Source: Chondrus crispus
Lineage: Eukaryota; Rhodophyta; Florideophyceae; Gigartinales; Gigartinaceae
Length of the DNA: 64,000 nt
Reading direction: 5' to 3'
Assembly (NCBI RefSeq): GCF_000350225.1
Contig: NW_005179082.1
Span: 62,001 to 126,000, forward strand
In this document: in pieces, positions 23,032 through 35,330 of the stretch
How positions within the stretch are numbered: the first letter of the stretch is position 1
Layout: every line of letters starts with the position of its first letter
Made by a program: the position numbers and the translations under genes
Notes under the pieces: generated by a model
What the model saw: only the letters and a program-made list of their open reading frames with translations
Databases searched by the model: none
Told to the model about the DNA's origin: nothing

Positions 23032-26000
23032 GAAACCCCAAAGCTCCCCGACGCAGGAGGGAGGCACCGTAGCCGTAGGTGGATGGGTCCTTGTCATACG
23101 ATTGGACTGGAAACGGGCAGACCATGCACTTGTGTGGGGAGCCCGATCAACCAGAACGATGCCGAGGTAGACACAATTGTGCGGTCGAAATAAGTGGATG
23201 CCATCTCTTGACTTCTGGGCCCCCACCCAAATCGAGCCAGCCGTACTTCTAATGGAAACCCTAGCAACACCTGTTCTGTATGTGCTCCGATCCTCAAGGA
23301 GTGAGAGGTGTACTTTGCAAACGGTGGATCCGAGATTGACAACGCTGATAGACAGTTCTTCAACGCCCTGGTCAGTAGCCCCGTAGACAATTCCTGTCGT
23401 TCACCTTGTAGAGCAAAATATCGCACGTGCGCACCTCTGGAACCAGCCCAGCGCTTCCATAAGTCGATTGGAGAGTTGAGCGAACCGATTTGCTTGTACG
23501 CCACCAGTGGCATCCCGCTGGCCTGCTGCCCCTTCAATACAGATAGTCGAGCCACGATATCACTGTCAGTAATGACAACGTTAGCAGTCTTGATAGAGGC
23601 CACAGAGCTTTCGCGTAGCCCATTGAGTAAGTACGCGAAGAGAACTATTGCCGCGTCACGTAGTATAGGTAGAGAAGACGTCTCCATTCCTAAAGCCCAT
23701 ATCCTTTGGACAATTGAAGCTGGCACACCAGCACGCACGGTACGCTGCGGAAATTTGTCCTCTTACCACTTGCGGAACCCTCGAATCACATGCCAAACCA
23801 TCGGAAATGATGGAGCTGCTTCCCCTATCACCGCTAGATGCATCTGTCGAACGGCACTTAGGTGCTGGGGCAGAGAGGCAGCGCTGACCGAGCGCCTACC
23901 TGCTTCCCGTTCTGAAGCAATCCAACCTATGAAAGCGATGAAATGAGCCTCCGTTTCCGGCAAAAGCATGCGGTTCTCGCTTGTACAGAAAGAGACCCAG
24001 GCTTGCCACTGTGAGTTCCTGCTCCTCACGGTGTTAGGACTCCATGCGTAGTCAGCCAACAGCAGCGCAGCACGTTTCGTACCCACGGTTAGTCCTGTTT
24101 CCGCGTTGTTAGTGATCCTGCCGGCTGCTGCGTCCACCAGACCGAGTCGCCTCCGCGTACGCGTTTCTACTCCAGGTTGATTTCTAGTAGTACCAGCTTC
24201 CAGTGAGGGTTGATGCTCCGGTGCGCCGTCCACACCTCTCCTGCCGGAGCTTGCAGCACCTCGGCCCGAGTCGCTAGACTGAGCGCCGCCGCCTGCCACG
24301 GTTGCCGAGGCCAGTTGGGGATCAGCAGCTTTGCGGGTGCCCGAGTTTCCCGCAGTTTCCGAACCGTTGCGCCAATTAGGTCCACCGGAGGGCACAGTAG
24401 ACGGACGTGCGTGTCGTCCCAGTGCGATGTCAGTTCCCTGAACGTTTGCTGTTGCAGGAAACGTGGATGCTCGCCGAGGGGGCGGAACGGGAAAGAGTCG
24501 AGGGGGGCTTTCATTCCAGCCTGCACGGAACGCCTGACTTGCCTGCGGATCTGTAAGTCGGCGCGGGAGAAGCGTCGCGACAGCCTGTCGGCGAATTGAT
24601 TGGCAACTGACGGAATCCATTCGGATTTGATTTGGAACCCGAATTTGTCGAGCACCGTTTTGAGACGACGCAACTCGCGCATCATTGGTCGGCTGGCGGA
24701 CACAAACGAATTTGTAATGTGTACTACAGATTGGTTGTCGATGTGCAAAAGCAAGTTGCGTCGACCCTGCTTGGATAGCTGCCTTCCCAAAGCTCCTGTT
24801 AGTATCATGCGCAATGCCTTCAGTTCTCTGAAGTTGATGCTTGCTGCGCGGTCCTTCCAGTTCCACACAGCCTGTTCTGACCAACGTCCTGCCACTCCCG
24901 CTTTCATGCTTTCGACATTCAGAGTGCCACCGTATCCCATGTCCGCAGCGTCCGTGTGGAGGGAAGCCTCCACTGGCTCCGGTACCATTGGTCTGCCTGC
25001 CAGTTCCTGGTCGGTCAACTGTTGCCAGGTGAATAGATCGCGAACACTTTGGTGGCTTAATTGACACCGGCCTCTCGCGTCTCGCGATCTCTTCGCCGAC
25101 ATGTCCCAGTACAGAGCCCGCGTGTAGAACCTTGCCCATGGCATCGCGAGGGTTAACGAGACGCACACTCCACAAAAATGTTTCAGCATCTTCAGCCGCA
25201 CCCAACGCCTTCCCGCTCGGACTTCTGATAGCAACTTCTTCGCAAGGTCGCGCACCTTGGCGACTGTGCGATGCGCGATGTAGAAGCGCATCTTGCGTGT
25301 GTCGATTCTTACTCCCAGGTGCTCGACGACGGGAGATCCAGTCCATTCTCCCTTGGTCAAATGCCGTGCGAGCCCAAGCCGGTTCATCAAATCGCGAATG
25401 ATTCTCTTTGCCCTGATACAGTGCCACAACTTTGCCACTATTCCGTGTGGTGTGGGAGTAACGAGGAAGTCGTCCAGATACGCCAGCACCCGGAATCCAA
25501 GTCTCCTCAGCTCTTTCACAAACACTGCCATCAGCCGTGTGAACCACAAAGGCGAACGACCCCAGCCGAAAGGCAGAGCGATACATTGGTAGTACCGTCC
25601 TTCCCACCGAAATATGAACCAATCCCACATCGACGGGGGTAGTCTGAGATGTCGATATCCCTTCTGTATGTCGAATGAGAGGAGGCGGTCTTCCTTCTGA
25701 ATTGAGGTCGCACACTCCGCGAGATTCTCCATTCTTAGTGAACCTTTTGCTTTGACTGCTTCGACAAATTGACTACAAATCTCGGCTTCGTACCCTTGTC
25801 CGATTCCTGCCATACCACGAAAGGTGATGATATTACGGCCCCGGCAGACCGTGCTCGGGCTGCGTGTTCCCCAGTTATCTCTCGGTAGATTCCGAGGCGA
25901 CAGCCTTCGCGTAGATCCTTCGCACCGAAGGACTTGTCCTCCTCCGTCTGCGGGAAATTCCCCAGCTCCTCCCCTCCGCCTGGAACAAACGGTACGGTTG

Positions 26001-26896
26001 GACGCTCGTATACCCCAAACCGGATTGCCCGACAAAAATAGTCCGAACAACCCAGACGACGCCATTCGTCGACTTGCTGCTGAGTAGCTCGCCAAAGAGC
26101 GGGTCGTGTGTCCGTTTTAACTACTTTTCCTTGGCGGACCCTCCCTTGCCCGAACGCCTTGTCGCGTTGCTTGCATTGAGAGTGGCCACCGCCTTCATAG
26201 GTTGTGTGGTCATGTGTGTGTCGAGCTTTTCCATGGCTTTAGCCAAATCATCAGCAGCAGCAACATCATTCCGCTGCTCAAGACTAGGCATAACCATTTT
26301 GGCATATGTAGGATCCCTAGCGGACATTTTGTAGAACTCAGCCCGGAGTCCCACAACACGAAGGCCGTATCTGATGGACAATAAGCCCCAGACATCGAAC
26401 TGGGCTGCTTTTCCCGGCTACCAGCTTTGATTGCATCGTTCCTCAAGGCCATAGCTGCCTCGTGGAAAGCCATCCAATATCCCGCAGCATTAACGTAATT
26501 GGCCTCATACTCCCATACTGGGCGTAGACTCTGGTGCTTCTCTATTGCTGTCCTCAGAGGCCATTCTCTGTGCTCGAAAAAGCCCCCGATAAATGCCCCA
26601 ACGCTTGAGCCCTGTTCATACGGGTAGCGTGTGAGCCCGAAGTCCTTGTCGTCCCTACAACGTCTGGCAATCTGACCATAGGTAGTCATCCAATCCAACT
26701 CGATACCAGCTTCTTCCACAGTCTTTCCTTTTGAAACAAGCTTGGCTTTGCGTATTAAAGTATCCACTTGCTCCATACTATCCGCAAAGTCGCTCATCTT
26801 TGTGCGCTTTAGCGTTCTAAAGAACGCGCGATCGAGTCTTCTTTTGATCGTTTAGAAAGTGCCTTCCGCCAACGTTCTGGGGTCTCTCTTGTAAAA

Positions 26897-27151
26897 GAGA
26901 GAGGCATGCCAGGTACGTTTTGTGCATGCATGCCTCCCTTTATATACCGCCACAATTACTGGAGCGTGCGTGAGACAAATGCAAATGCTGCGTACCTAGG
27001 AGAGTGGCTGGGAGAGTGTTTGCGGGAGTTCTCAAGAATTCCACTCTCTCACCACGTGTCATACGCGTCGAGACTTGCCACGACACTGGCCAACCTCGCT
27101 ATACAGTCAACTGTGTTTCATGCGCATAAACGCTACTCGCCTACACAACAC
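26897..27151. repeat. DIRS right terminal direct repeat
   Basis: Second copy of the 255-bp terminal repeat. The Ty3 gag resumes directly after it, which marks the element's right edge. Confidence 0.9.
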
Positions 27152-29113
27152 ATAAATTCAGCGCGGTAGACCCGATCAGGGTCATCAGTTTCCTTGCTCG
27201 TTGTAAGGAAATTTTGACAACGCCAATATGACCGAAGCGATGGCCCTGATGGCCCTACCCTTCCTGCTGGCACTACCCACCAAGGAAGCATATGAGTCCC
27301 AGCGGGGTCTTCACCGAAAATCTCAAGGGATCGCGAACTGGGCCGCCGCCGTCAATTGGCTGTTACGCACCTACGCGACGAACCTCGAGATCGAGCGGGC
27401 TCTCACTACGTTGAGGGAGCTACGCCAGAAGCCGGACGGGTTGGAAACTGAGTACGATACAGTAGTCTCTCTTTGCAAGAATGACCCGCAATAGAATATT
27501 CTTTTTAGTTGAGTACACGGACTGTTTCCCGTCCTGAATGGCCAAAACACCCCTATTTTCATGACATTTATTCATACACGACATAAGAATATGGAATTTC
27601 GAATTATGCCTTATCACATGGAGTACAGTGTGTACTGTACAAGGGAACCTATTTTGGTCCTCCAAAACGGTCAAACAGACTTTGGATATTCGTTTGAGAG
27701 CGAATACTGTTATGTTACATGATTTGAATGTTTCTCAAATCATGTAAACTAACAGTAAAACCTGTGAAAATCTGCTGTAGTCGAGCCTCTCAAGTGAAGA
27801 AAAACTGTACTGTCCCGACCAATATTTAAGGAGCTAAACTCCGGTACATATCTTCGATCATTTCATCATCCATTCTCACATATATCCGCTTATCCATGCC
27901 TTGCTTCACCCTCACCCACAGACAAAAACTATCAATTCGCAATTATTTCGAGGAAAGACAGGCCCAAGGCCGACCCCTCACACAACAAGCTCTTGTTCAA
28001 TGGGCTAAGCAAAACTTTATCTCTCTTTTATAGCCTCTCAACCTGTCATATCCAAACTACTGTCCCGAAAAAACGATTAAAACTACAGGATCGATCGATA
28101 CGTCGATGCAGGTAAGGACAACAACCTGCGTTGGAGGCTGTATTGTCAGAATGGGTTCACAGTAGGCAGCTTGCCAGGCAGTGCATCATAGGGGATGTAA
28201 TTCGACAGCAAGCAGTGCGCCTTCAAGAAGAGATAAATTCTTCTCGAACGGAAGACAGCAAACTTGATATGAAGTTCACAGTGGGGTGGCTGTCCATATT
28301 TCAGAAACGTTGGAATCTACGATCTCGACGTATGCACGGCGAGAGTGGCAATGCAGGTATAGATTCTGTAAGAGATTGCCTTCCTTCTTTGGATTCCCTC
28401 GTACAAAGTTATCACCCTAATGATGCATGGAATGCAGATGAGACTGGATTATATTACCAAATGCCCCTGATTGTACTATTTCGCACGCACCCCTCCCGGG
28501 GCGCAAGAAAGCTAAAGTTTGCATAACTATTCTGGTTTGTGGCAACGCTTCAGGAAAAGAGAAGTTTCCTTTCATGATAATTGGCCAAGCACGAAAACCG
28601 AGGGCGTTCAAAGGAAAAACTGGACAGGAGTTGGGTTTTGATTATTGGCACAATCGAAAGGCTTGGATGACCAGCATTCTGTTTTTTGTGTGGCTGTCGC
28701 GATTTGATGCCTATATTGGGAGGACTACTGGCCGAAAGGTGTCCTATTGCTTGACAATTTCAGTGGTCATGATAAAAAGACCATCTCCCAGAACTACAGA
28801 ATACAAACATTTCCTTCCTGCCACCAAATACCACCTCGGTATTGCAATCCATGGACGCCGGCATTATTGCCACTTTGAAGGCGAGGTATCGGAAACTGCT
28901 GTATGAAAGGGCCTTGGATCTTTTGCAGGAAAGCAACAGCCAGATTATAAGATCGATAAATTGCTGGCGATGAAATATATTACAGGTGTGTGGGAAGATA
29001 TGGACGAGGAAATCAGTAATAATTGTTAGTCCAAGACCAGTTTGTTGGCTAAAGAAACCACAAGAATCTGTGATAATGAAGATCACCTGCCTGTCAGAGA
29101 AACTGACGAAATT

Positions 29114-29168
29114 ATAGGGGTAATACGGCAGTTAGTGGTCCGACCACTAACTGCTGTATTACCCCTAT
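29114..29168. repeat. 55-bp near-perfect palindrome, 1-nt centre
   Basis: Arms of 27 bp (29114-29140 and 29142-29168) with one mismatch around a single C. It sits in the 3' coding part of the pogo element and the reading frame stays open across it. Confidence 0.95.
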
Positions 29169-29171
29169 ATT

Positions 29172-29212
29172 GCTCATTCTTGCATTGGGGAGTCCCCAAT
29201 GCAGGAATGAGC
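29172..29212. repeat. 41-bp near-perfect palindrome, 1-nt centre
   Basis: Arms of 20 bp (29172-29191 and 29193-29212) with one mismatch around a single G. It is only 3 nt from the previous palindrome and unrelated to it in sequence. Confidence 0.95.
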
Positions 29213-32200
29213 ATAAGTGCTCTCCTTAACGACGAGGATTCAGAATGCCATGATGAGCCAGATATATGTACTATGGCTTCCTCTGTGTTGCATGAGCTGG
29301 ATGTCGGGGATAGTTATAGTGAGGCAGGGATTGGGACTGATGAAGACAGTGCTTCTCCAAGCTCGGCTCTGTACAGGGACGGGCAAGTCGCTGCATCGAA
29401 GACCACACTGGATACTGTCGAAGCACAAATAGCTCCGAATTTGGCTGTACTACGCTACCTTCGGCGCATCTAAAGAGATCTCGCAGCTGCCAAAGTGCAA
29501 ACGCAGACGCAGACGAGAATTGATTCAATATTTTCAGGGGCCAGTATCCTTGCTGGACAAGCATCACAACTGCTGGCATAGAAATATACTCTTTACCTGG
29601 ATAACAATGTCCTTTCCCGTCCTCATTCTTATAAAGAGAGATTATTATACTCGAATGTCCACCGCCCTTGGAAGGTGCGGGGACGTACACTCTGCATACG
29701 CGAGAACGACCCTCTTCATCGAGGGACTCACCCCCGCGATCAAGCCGCTAGTGTTACAAACTCGCGAGGAGCGACTGCAATCCTCGTTCGAGGATACCGC
29801 CGCCCATGCCCGTTCGCATGGAGACGCCTTCCGGGCCCGGCACGCTTCTGGGTGCCGCGTGGAATTCGGGAAGCCCTTCCCTGTTAGGCTGGTCCTCGTC
29901 GCCCTCGATGGCGCTCCGTAGACGTCTACCGGCCCCGGTCCCAGTTTCGAAACGGACCGGGGGCCGAGAATTGCTTCGCTACTGAAGAGGACAACGTGGG
30001 GGGCCCCTTCCCTCCCGACCGAGGAATCCTCCTTCAACGACGGAGATTCGCTGTTTTACGGCGATCGGCGTAAGCCGTACCGACTCGCTCGAGAGCCTAC
30101 CGAGTTCTCTCGCGGACTTCCACCCGGGCGAACGTCCCGTAATTACCAAAAGGATCTGCGAGGACCTCCGTCCCCGCAGATCACCTGCTTCACCTGTTAT
30201 CGAGTCGGGGACCACATTTCCCCCGACCGCGATATGAAGGTGCAGGATGTATCCCTCGTACCCCACCAATACGAGAAGTTGACCACGGCCCAAAAGAGCC
30301 GAGTGCCTCCGGATGCGCATCTCCGAGCCGTCGCCTTCCTCATTTACGAGGCGAACCGCGTAATGAACCCCGAGACGGCCACCGACTCGCCGCCGCGCGG
30401 CGGTACCGGGACGAAGGCCTTTCCGCCCCCCATTGGCGTCCATCCTCCTCCGAGAAACCAGGAGACCCTCAGCCTGCAGCAGCTAAGGTGGACCCCGGCT
30501 CGCCCCGGGATACGACGCCCCCAACGGCGGAATTGTCCTCAACTCCCAAGGCGGAGAAGCGGTACCGAATACTCGGCCGCAAACACACTGGGTCATCCCA
30601 GGGAAACCCCGACCCCGAACAGCTCGGTACCTTGCGCCGACCGTGGCGGAGAAAGACCCCCCGCTTGCAAGGGCTTTTAACCATCCCGAGACAGTGCTTG
30701 TGCTGTCCCGGAAGAACTAAAAGGTCTATGCCGACCTTGGAATATCACCGTCGATATTGGTGCGCCAGCTCACAGTATTGGATACAGGAGCTGGTTCCAA
30801 TTTCGTACGTGTCGATACGCTGCCCCCAGAATGGGAGGCGCTGGTTATTCTGGGTGAAATCCCGACGATAGTCGACGCTAATGGGAGACCATTGCGTACG
30901 AGCGGACAAATTCCTCTCGTGGTGCGGCTAGGCGACCGCACCATGAGGGGTACCTTCATCGTTTGTGAACGGTTAGCTGCCCCCGTGATACTGGGCTGTG
31001 AGTTTAGCGACAAGTTCGTCGAAGCAATTTACCAACGGCGAAAGGTGGTGGAATCTGAACGATGGCACCAAGATACCCATCGTCCGTAAACCGGCGTCTC
31101 GGGCCGCGAACGCCCCTCCCCTTCAGTCGGAGCAGGAGTATGAGTATGCCGGGAGGATCTCCCCGAAACTCAAGGTGTCTCGCGCCGTGGAAATTCCGGC
31201 CGGCACCCAGGTCTGGGTATACGTCACAAGTGGACGATCAGGACTCTCGGTTATCGAGTCGAACCCGCAGTTATATGCGAAGCACCGGATGTCCGTCTCC
31301 AACGGGGTGGTGAACATAGCCCTGTTGTAGGAGTTCAAGGTCCTTGTGGCGAACTTCTCATCTGCCAACAAGAGGTTGCCGAAGAACCAAGTCGTGGGTT
31401 TCGTGACTCGGCATCCTCGGGCGATGGCGCGCTCAGAGATGCCGCTGGACGCGGTCCTGGCCGCTGAATTCTCCAAGGGAAGCCCCCCTCTACTGGGCGA
31501 GAGGCCCCTTCCCTCTCTCCCCAGCGGAGCCATCTCCTCCGCGGGATGCGGTCCCCTCGACCACCTGCCGGCGCACGTTCGTGGTCAGGTTCGCGACATG
31601 CTCGCGCCGTACGCCGGAATGTGGGACAGATATTTGGGTGAAGTTCGAGCGACAGAACATTGCATCGAACTCGCCCCCGGCGCCAAGGCGTTCGGATGTC
31701 AGCCATATCGAGCTGGTCCCCGCACCCGTGAGGCAGAACAAGCCTCGGTTGACGAGATGTTAGCCAGCGAGGTGATGTCCCGGTCCAAGTCCGAATGGGC
31801 GTCACCCGTCGCGCTCATCCCCAAGTCAGATGAGAGCCTCCGTTTCTGCGTCGATTATCGATGGATGAACGCGTTGACCGTGCGAGACACGTTCCCAATC
31901 CCTCGCATGGACGATTGTCTGGACACGCTCGGGGAAGCCAAGGTGTTCTCTACCCTTGATTGTAACTCCGGGTACTGGCAGATACCAGTCCCCAAGGAGG
32001 ATCGCCCGAAAACCAAGTTTACGTGCCACGCCGGGACGTATCAATACAACCGCATGCCCTTCGGATTGATGAACGCCCCGGCAACTTTTCAACGTGTGTT
32101 GGATATCCTCCTCTCAGGCTGTCGCTGGAAGAGCTGTCTCATCTACTTCGATGATATCATAATCTTCTCCAAGGATTACGGCACGCACTTCAGGGATGTG

Positions 32201-35200
32201 GTGGTAATACTCCATGCTTTGTAGCAAGAAGAATTATCACTTAAACTCAACAAGTGTAAGTTTTTCCAGGTCTCTGTCGAGTACCTGGGGCACATTATTC
32301 GACCGGGCGAACTCGAAGTCCACCCGAAGAATGTCAAAGCGCTGTCAGAAGCGACCCCCCCACGGACCCAAACCGAGCGTCGCTCGTTTTTGGGAATGTG
32401 TGATGTCTACCGACGTTTCGTCGATCATTTCGCCAAGATAGCGGCGCCATAGCGGCGCCCCTTACGGCAATGCTCCGAAAAGGAGAGCCGGGCGTCCTTC
32501 TCAATTTGGACGAAGAACGGACCTCAGCCATCCCCACGTTGAAGGAGAGTTTGATCTCGCCGCCGGTCCTGAAACTTCCGAGACTAGGGCTGCCGTACTC
32601 GCTTGACACGGATGCGTCAGACGCTCAGTTGGGCTGCAAGCTACTGCAGACCCACGAGGTTGGACACCGATATCTTGTCGGGTATTAGTCACGGACGCTC
32701 TCGACAGCGGAACGCAACTACTAGACAACCGAGAAGGAATGCCTCGCCATTGTGTGGGCGATACAAACGCTCCGCCCTTACTTGGAAAGGGAGCGGTTCA
32801 CAGTCAATACCGACCACCACTCCCTGCGATGGCTGAGGAACCTCGCCGATGCGAGTGGCCGACTTGCCTGGTGGTGCTTGCGCCTTGCCGAATACGACTT
32901 CGACATGACCTACGTGCAGGGAATCAAGAACTGTCTCGCCGACGCCCTAAGTCGGATCCCATCTACGGGGGGTAGGACGGTGGCGATCGACGAGTAGATA
33001 CCTTGCTACGCCGTCATGAAATTTAACGATGAAACTCAACATCAAGAGGAGACCTACGACCTGCCTACGTCGAGTTTTCCGCGGGCTGCTACGTTCTCGA
33101 CCCCCCAGCCTCGCTCACTGCAATAACCCACGAAGATTTCTCTCGTGAATAGCACTCGGACCCTTTTTGCAGGGAGGTGACTTCCCGTCTTGAGAAGGGG
33201 GACTGGTTTGCTGAACTGCGGCGGTCCCGATTCTTCGTGAATCGGGAAGGGTTGGTCTGCCGGAAAGACCACCTCGACGGTGTAGAACAGATAGTGGTAC
33301 CAACAGCCCTCCGAGAAAGGCTGTTGTACCTTTCGCATTACCCCGCCACCTCCGTCCATCCGGGCGGCAGGCGGCTGTTTCATACGCTTAGGCTGCGGTT
33401 CTTCTGGCCCAGAATGTCCGTGGATGCTTACTCCACAGTGAGGACGTGTCCCGACTGCGCGAAGGCACGCATCAAATTGCGGAAGCACAAGTCGGAGTTG
33501 AAGACCTTTCCCCCGTCAGGACAGTTGGAGTACATCGCCTCGATATCGTAAGCGAGCTCCCCGCACGCCGAGAGAGAACCAATACCTGCTGGTGATGACT
33601 GATAGATACTACAAGGTAACAAGTACGGTCCCGCTCAATAGGATTACCGCCGAAACTGTCGCCACGCGTTCATTTCCCACTGGGTCTTCACGTACGGAGC
33701 ACCCGTGAAACTCTTCTCCGATAATGGAGGACAATTCACCTCGAGGTTCTTCCTCGCTGTATGTAAAATACTCTCGATCGAAAACGTGTTTACCACGGCA
33801 TATCACCCCCCAAACTAATTGGCAGGTGTAAACATTCAACCGTACGTTGGTGTCAACTCTTCGGCATTACCTCGCCGATAACCAACGTGATTGGGATCAG
33901 CACACGGATGCCCTCATGTACGGTTATAACTGTATGGTTAACCAGATGATTGGGATGAGACCCTTCGACCTGGTGCTCTCCCGGACCCCGAGTCCGCTGG
34001 CTCTTCAACAAACACCCCTGTTGGACCCCTCCGCCTCTAGGGCTCAATTCAAGATCCACCACCTGGCGTGGCTACGTTGTCTCATGTCGACGGCCAGTCG
34101 CAATTTTCTTGCTAGAAAAGACAGATACAAGCGCGATTTCGACAAGCAACTTCCGTACCCCACTCCTGAGTATCAGGTTGGTGATCAAGTTCTCGTGAAC
34201 CGCGAGGCAGCCCTCCAGTACGAGGACCCCAAGACTGAGGGCCCGTTCCCCGTCGTACCAGTGGACGAGCACAGCGTCAAGATCCTACACCGGACGGGGC
34301 TCAAGGATCGGTTATCTCGTGACCGCGTCATCAAATCGCCCCCGTTGCGCAGCAACGTGGAGGAACCGCTGCACCAAGCGAAGCCAACCGGGGAAAAGGA
34401 GAACCGCACCGTTGCCGTACCTCCCGAAGCCACCCTCTCGACACCGGCGCCCTCACCCTCGCGCATGCCGGGGCGGATGGATGCCATTAACGGCGGAGAA
34501 CGCAAAGAAGCCCTCTCGCGACTGGCTGGATTCCGCTCTCAGGTCGGGAATGCCACGGGCCCTCCGCTGGGAGAACCGGCAGACCCACACCCCGTTACGC
34601 GCTCGCGTAGTACGGTACCCTCGGGTCCCCGAAAAACCGGTGGTCCGGGCCGCCTCGCCCGCGTCAAGAAACGCTAATGAATCCGCCCCTACGGCGACCG
34701 ACCACCCCCGTCGGGCATTCATTTTGTCCGGAGCAGACCGTCTCGCGGCCAAGTGCACGTTTCCCCTCACGACCCTTCGCGTTCGACTCACATCACCCTC
34801 AGCTGAGCCCTTACCTCCGGCCCCCAGGCCGGAGACCAACCCGACACCCACGTCGTACATTCGCTTATCGGACACGGTCCGGGTGACGACGGGATTGCCC
34901 TATTCCGGGTGCATTGGTACGGCTACGAAGTCGCCAACTCCACCTGGGAACCCGCGCATCACATTGACTACAATACTGTGATGGAGTATTGTCGCAAGAA
35001 GCGGGTAATAATCCCCGACTGCGCGCTCTAGAAGCGACCGGACAGCGTCGGGCTCGAAAACTAATTCGGTTCGACCGAGGGACCTGTAACCTCTAGGCGC
35101 GGTACGGTGGCTACGCCGCCATAATGCCTCATGGAACCTTACGTCACCACCCCCGATCCGCCACCGCGCGTCCTGGCCCGACTACGCTACCTCATTTGGC

Positions 35201-35204
35201 CACG

Positions 35205-35310
35205 GTCTGATTTTTGTTGATTTTTGGTTTTTTGCTTGCTGACAAGGGTGATTATTTCCGTTAAAATCTCGGGCGTGGTGTCCCGCCCCCAACCAGAACG
35301 AAGACAAGCC
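35205..35310 (+). repeat. T-rich tract plus GC inverted repeat behind Ty3 copy 2
   Basis: About 200 nt after the chromodomain a T-rich stretch (35208-35240) is followed by GGGCG...CGCCC near 35271-35288. It occupies the same place relative to pol as module 1 in copy 1. Confidence 0.4.
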
Positions 35311-35330
35311 ACCGGCCCGACAGTGCTGCC

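Larger units (their letters stand above)
22777..27151 (-). mobile_element. DIRS-type tyrosine-recombinase retrotransposon (fossil)
   Basis: A 4.4-kb element on the minus strand inside Ty3 copy 2. Parts from its 5' side: a gag-like ORF1 at about 26797-26121; an RT-RNase H region at about 26095-24167 with ALPFGWGRSP and YLDDF near 25480 and an RNase H-like LHTDAADMGYGG near 24930; the SAM-like N-terminal domain of a tyrosine recombinase up to about 23765; and its catalytic domain at about 23738-23094 (GLRESS, HSLRIG, TYFDRT). The ends are 255-bp direct repeats with only four differences, about 98.4 per cent identical, so it is much younger than the Ty3 host. It looks nearly whole, with about two or three breaks or frame changes. 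Confidence 0.85.
27896..29475 (+). pseudogene. pogo/Tigger transposase, decayed
   Basis: A CENP-B-like transposase in pieces. From ATG 27896 there is a short helix-turn-helix start (LTHRQKLSIRNYFEE, later LVQWAKQNF). The CENP-B-type DNA-binding second half follows at about 28131-28330 (VGWLSIFQKRWNLRSRRMHG). The DDE catalytic core begins with AWNADETGLYYQMP near 28433 (first Asp), continues with LLLDNFSGHD near 28750 (second Asp), and SMDAGIIATLK near 28850 (third Asp); a DDD triad fits pogo/Tigger. The C-terminal part has LLAMKYITGVWEDMDEEIS near 28960-29020 and an acidic tail to about 29470. At least one stop and three frame changes break it, so it is non-autonomous now. It moved by cut and paste into TA. 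Confidence 0.8.
27460..29647 (+). mobile_element. pogo/Tigger-type DNA transposon
   Basis: A 2.19-kb Tc1/mariner-superfamily element inserted in the gag of Ty3 copy 2. It is flanked by a TA at 27458-27459 and at 29648-29649, the target duplication of this superfamily. The ends form imperfect inverted repeats of about 26 bp: the left end begins CAGTAGTCTCTCTTTGCAAG, and the complement of the right end begins TAATAATCTCTCTTTATAAG. It carries one decayed transposase gene on the plus strand. Near its 3' end there are two adjacent palindromes. Confidence 0.85.
20713..35330 (+). mobile_element. Ty3/gypsy chromovirus (fossil), copy 2, split by three insertions
   Basis: A second chromodomain Ty3 element. 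Parts: 5' LTR at about 20713-21200; gag in three blocks (21213-22440, about 27160-27459, and from 29650 on); protease-like segment near 30770-31070 (LDTGAGSNF); RT at about 31700-32230 with YFDDIIIF near 32145; RNase H at about 32600-32960; integrase at about 33300-34300; chromodomain near 34900-34990 (VHWYGY, TWEP); and a T-rich tail at about 35205. It is old and broken, with roughly ten breaks. It also carries three insertions: a tRNA-like SINE, a DIRS-type element and a pogo transposon. No 3' LTR was recognised, so the right end is uncertain. It lies between the two halves of a copia element, which suggests it inserted into that copia. Confidence 0.75.

Noticed and set aside
22771-23193. 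ORFs repeated in both DIRS terminal repeats (plus strand)
   Set aside because: They run through a terminal repeat, oppose the element's strand and end differently in the two copies.
22777-27151. Ordinary LTR element bounded by 255-bp LTRs
   Set aside because: The coding part has a tyrosine recombinase instead of a DDE integrase and protease, so the ends are DIRS-type terminal repeats.
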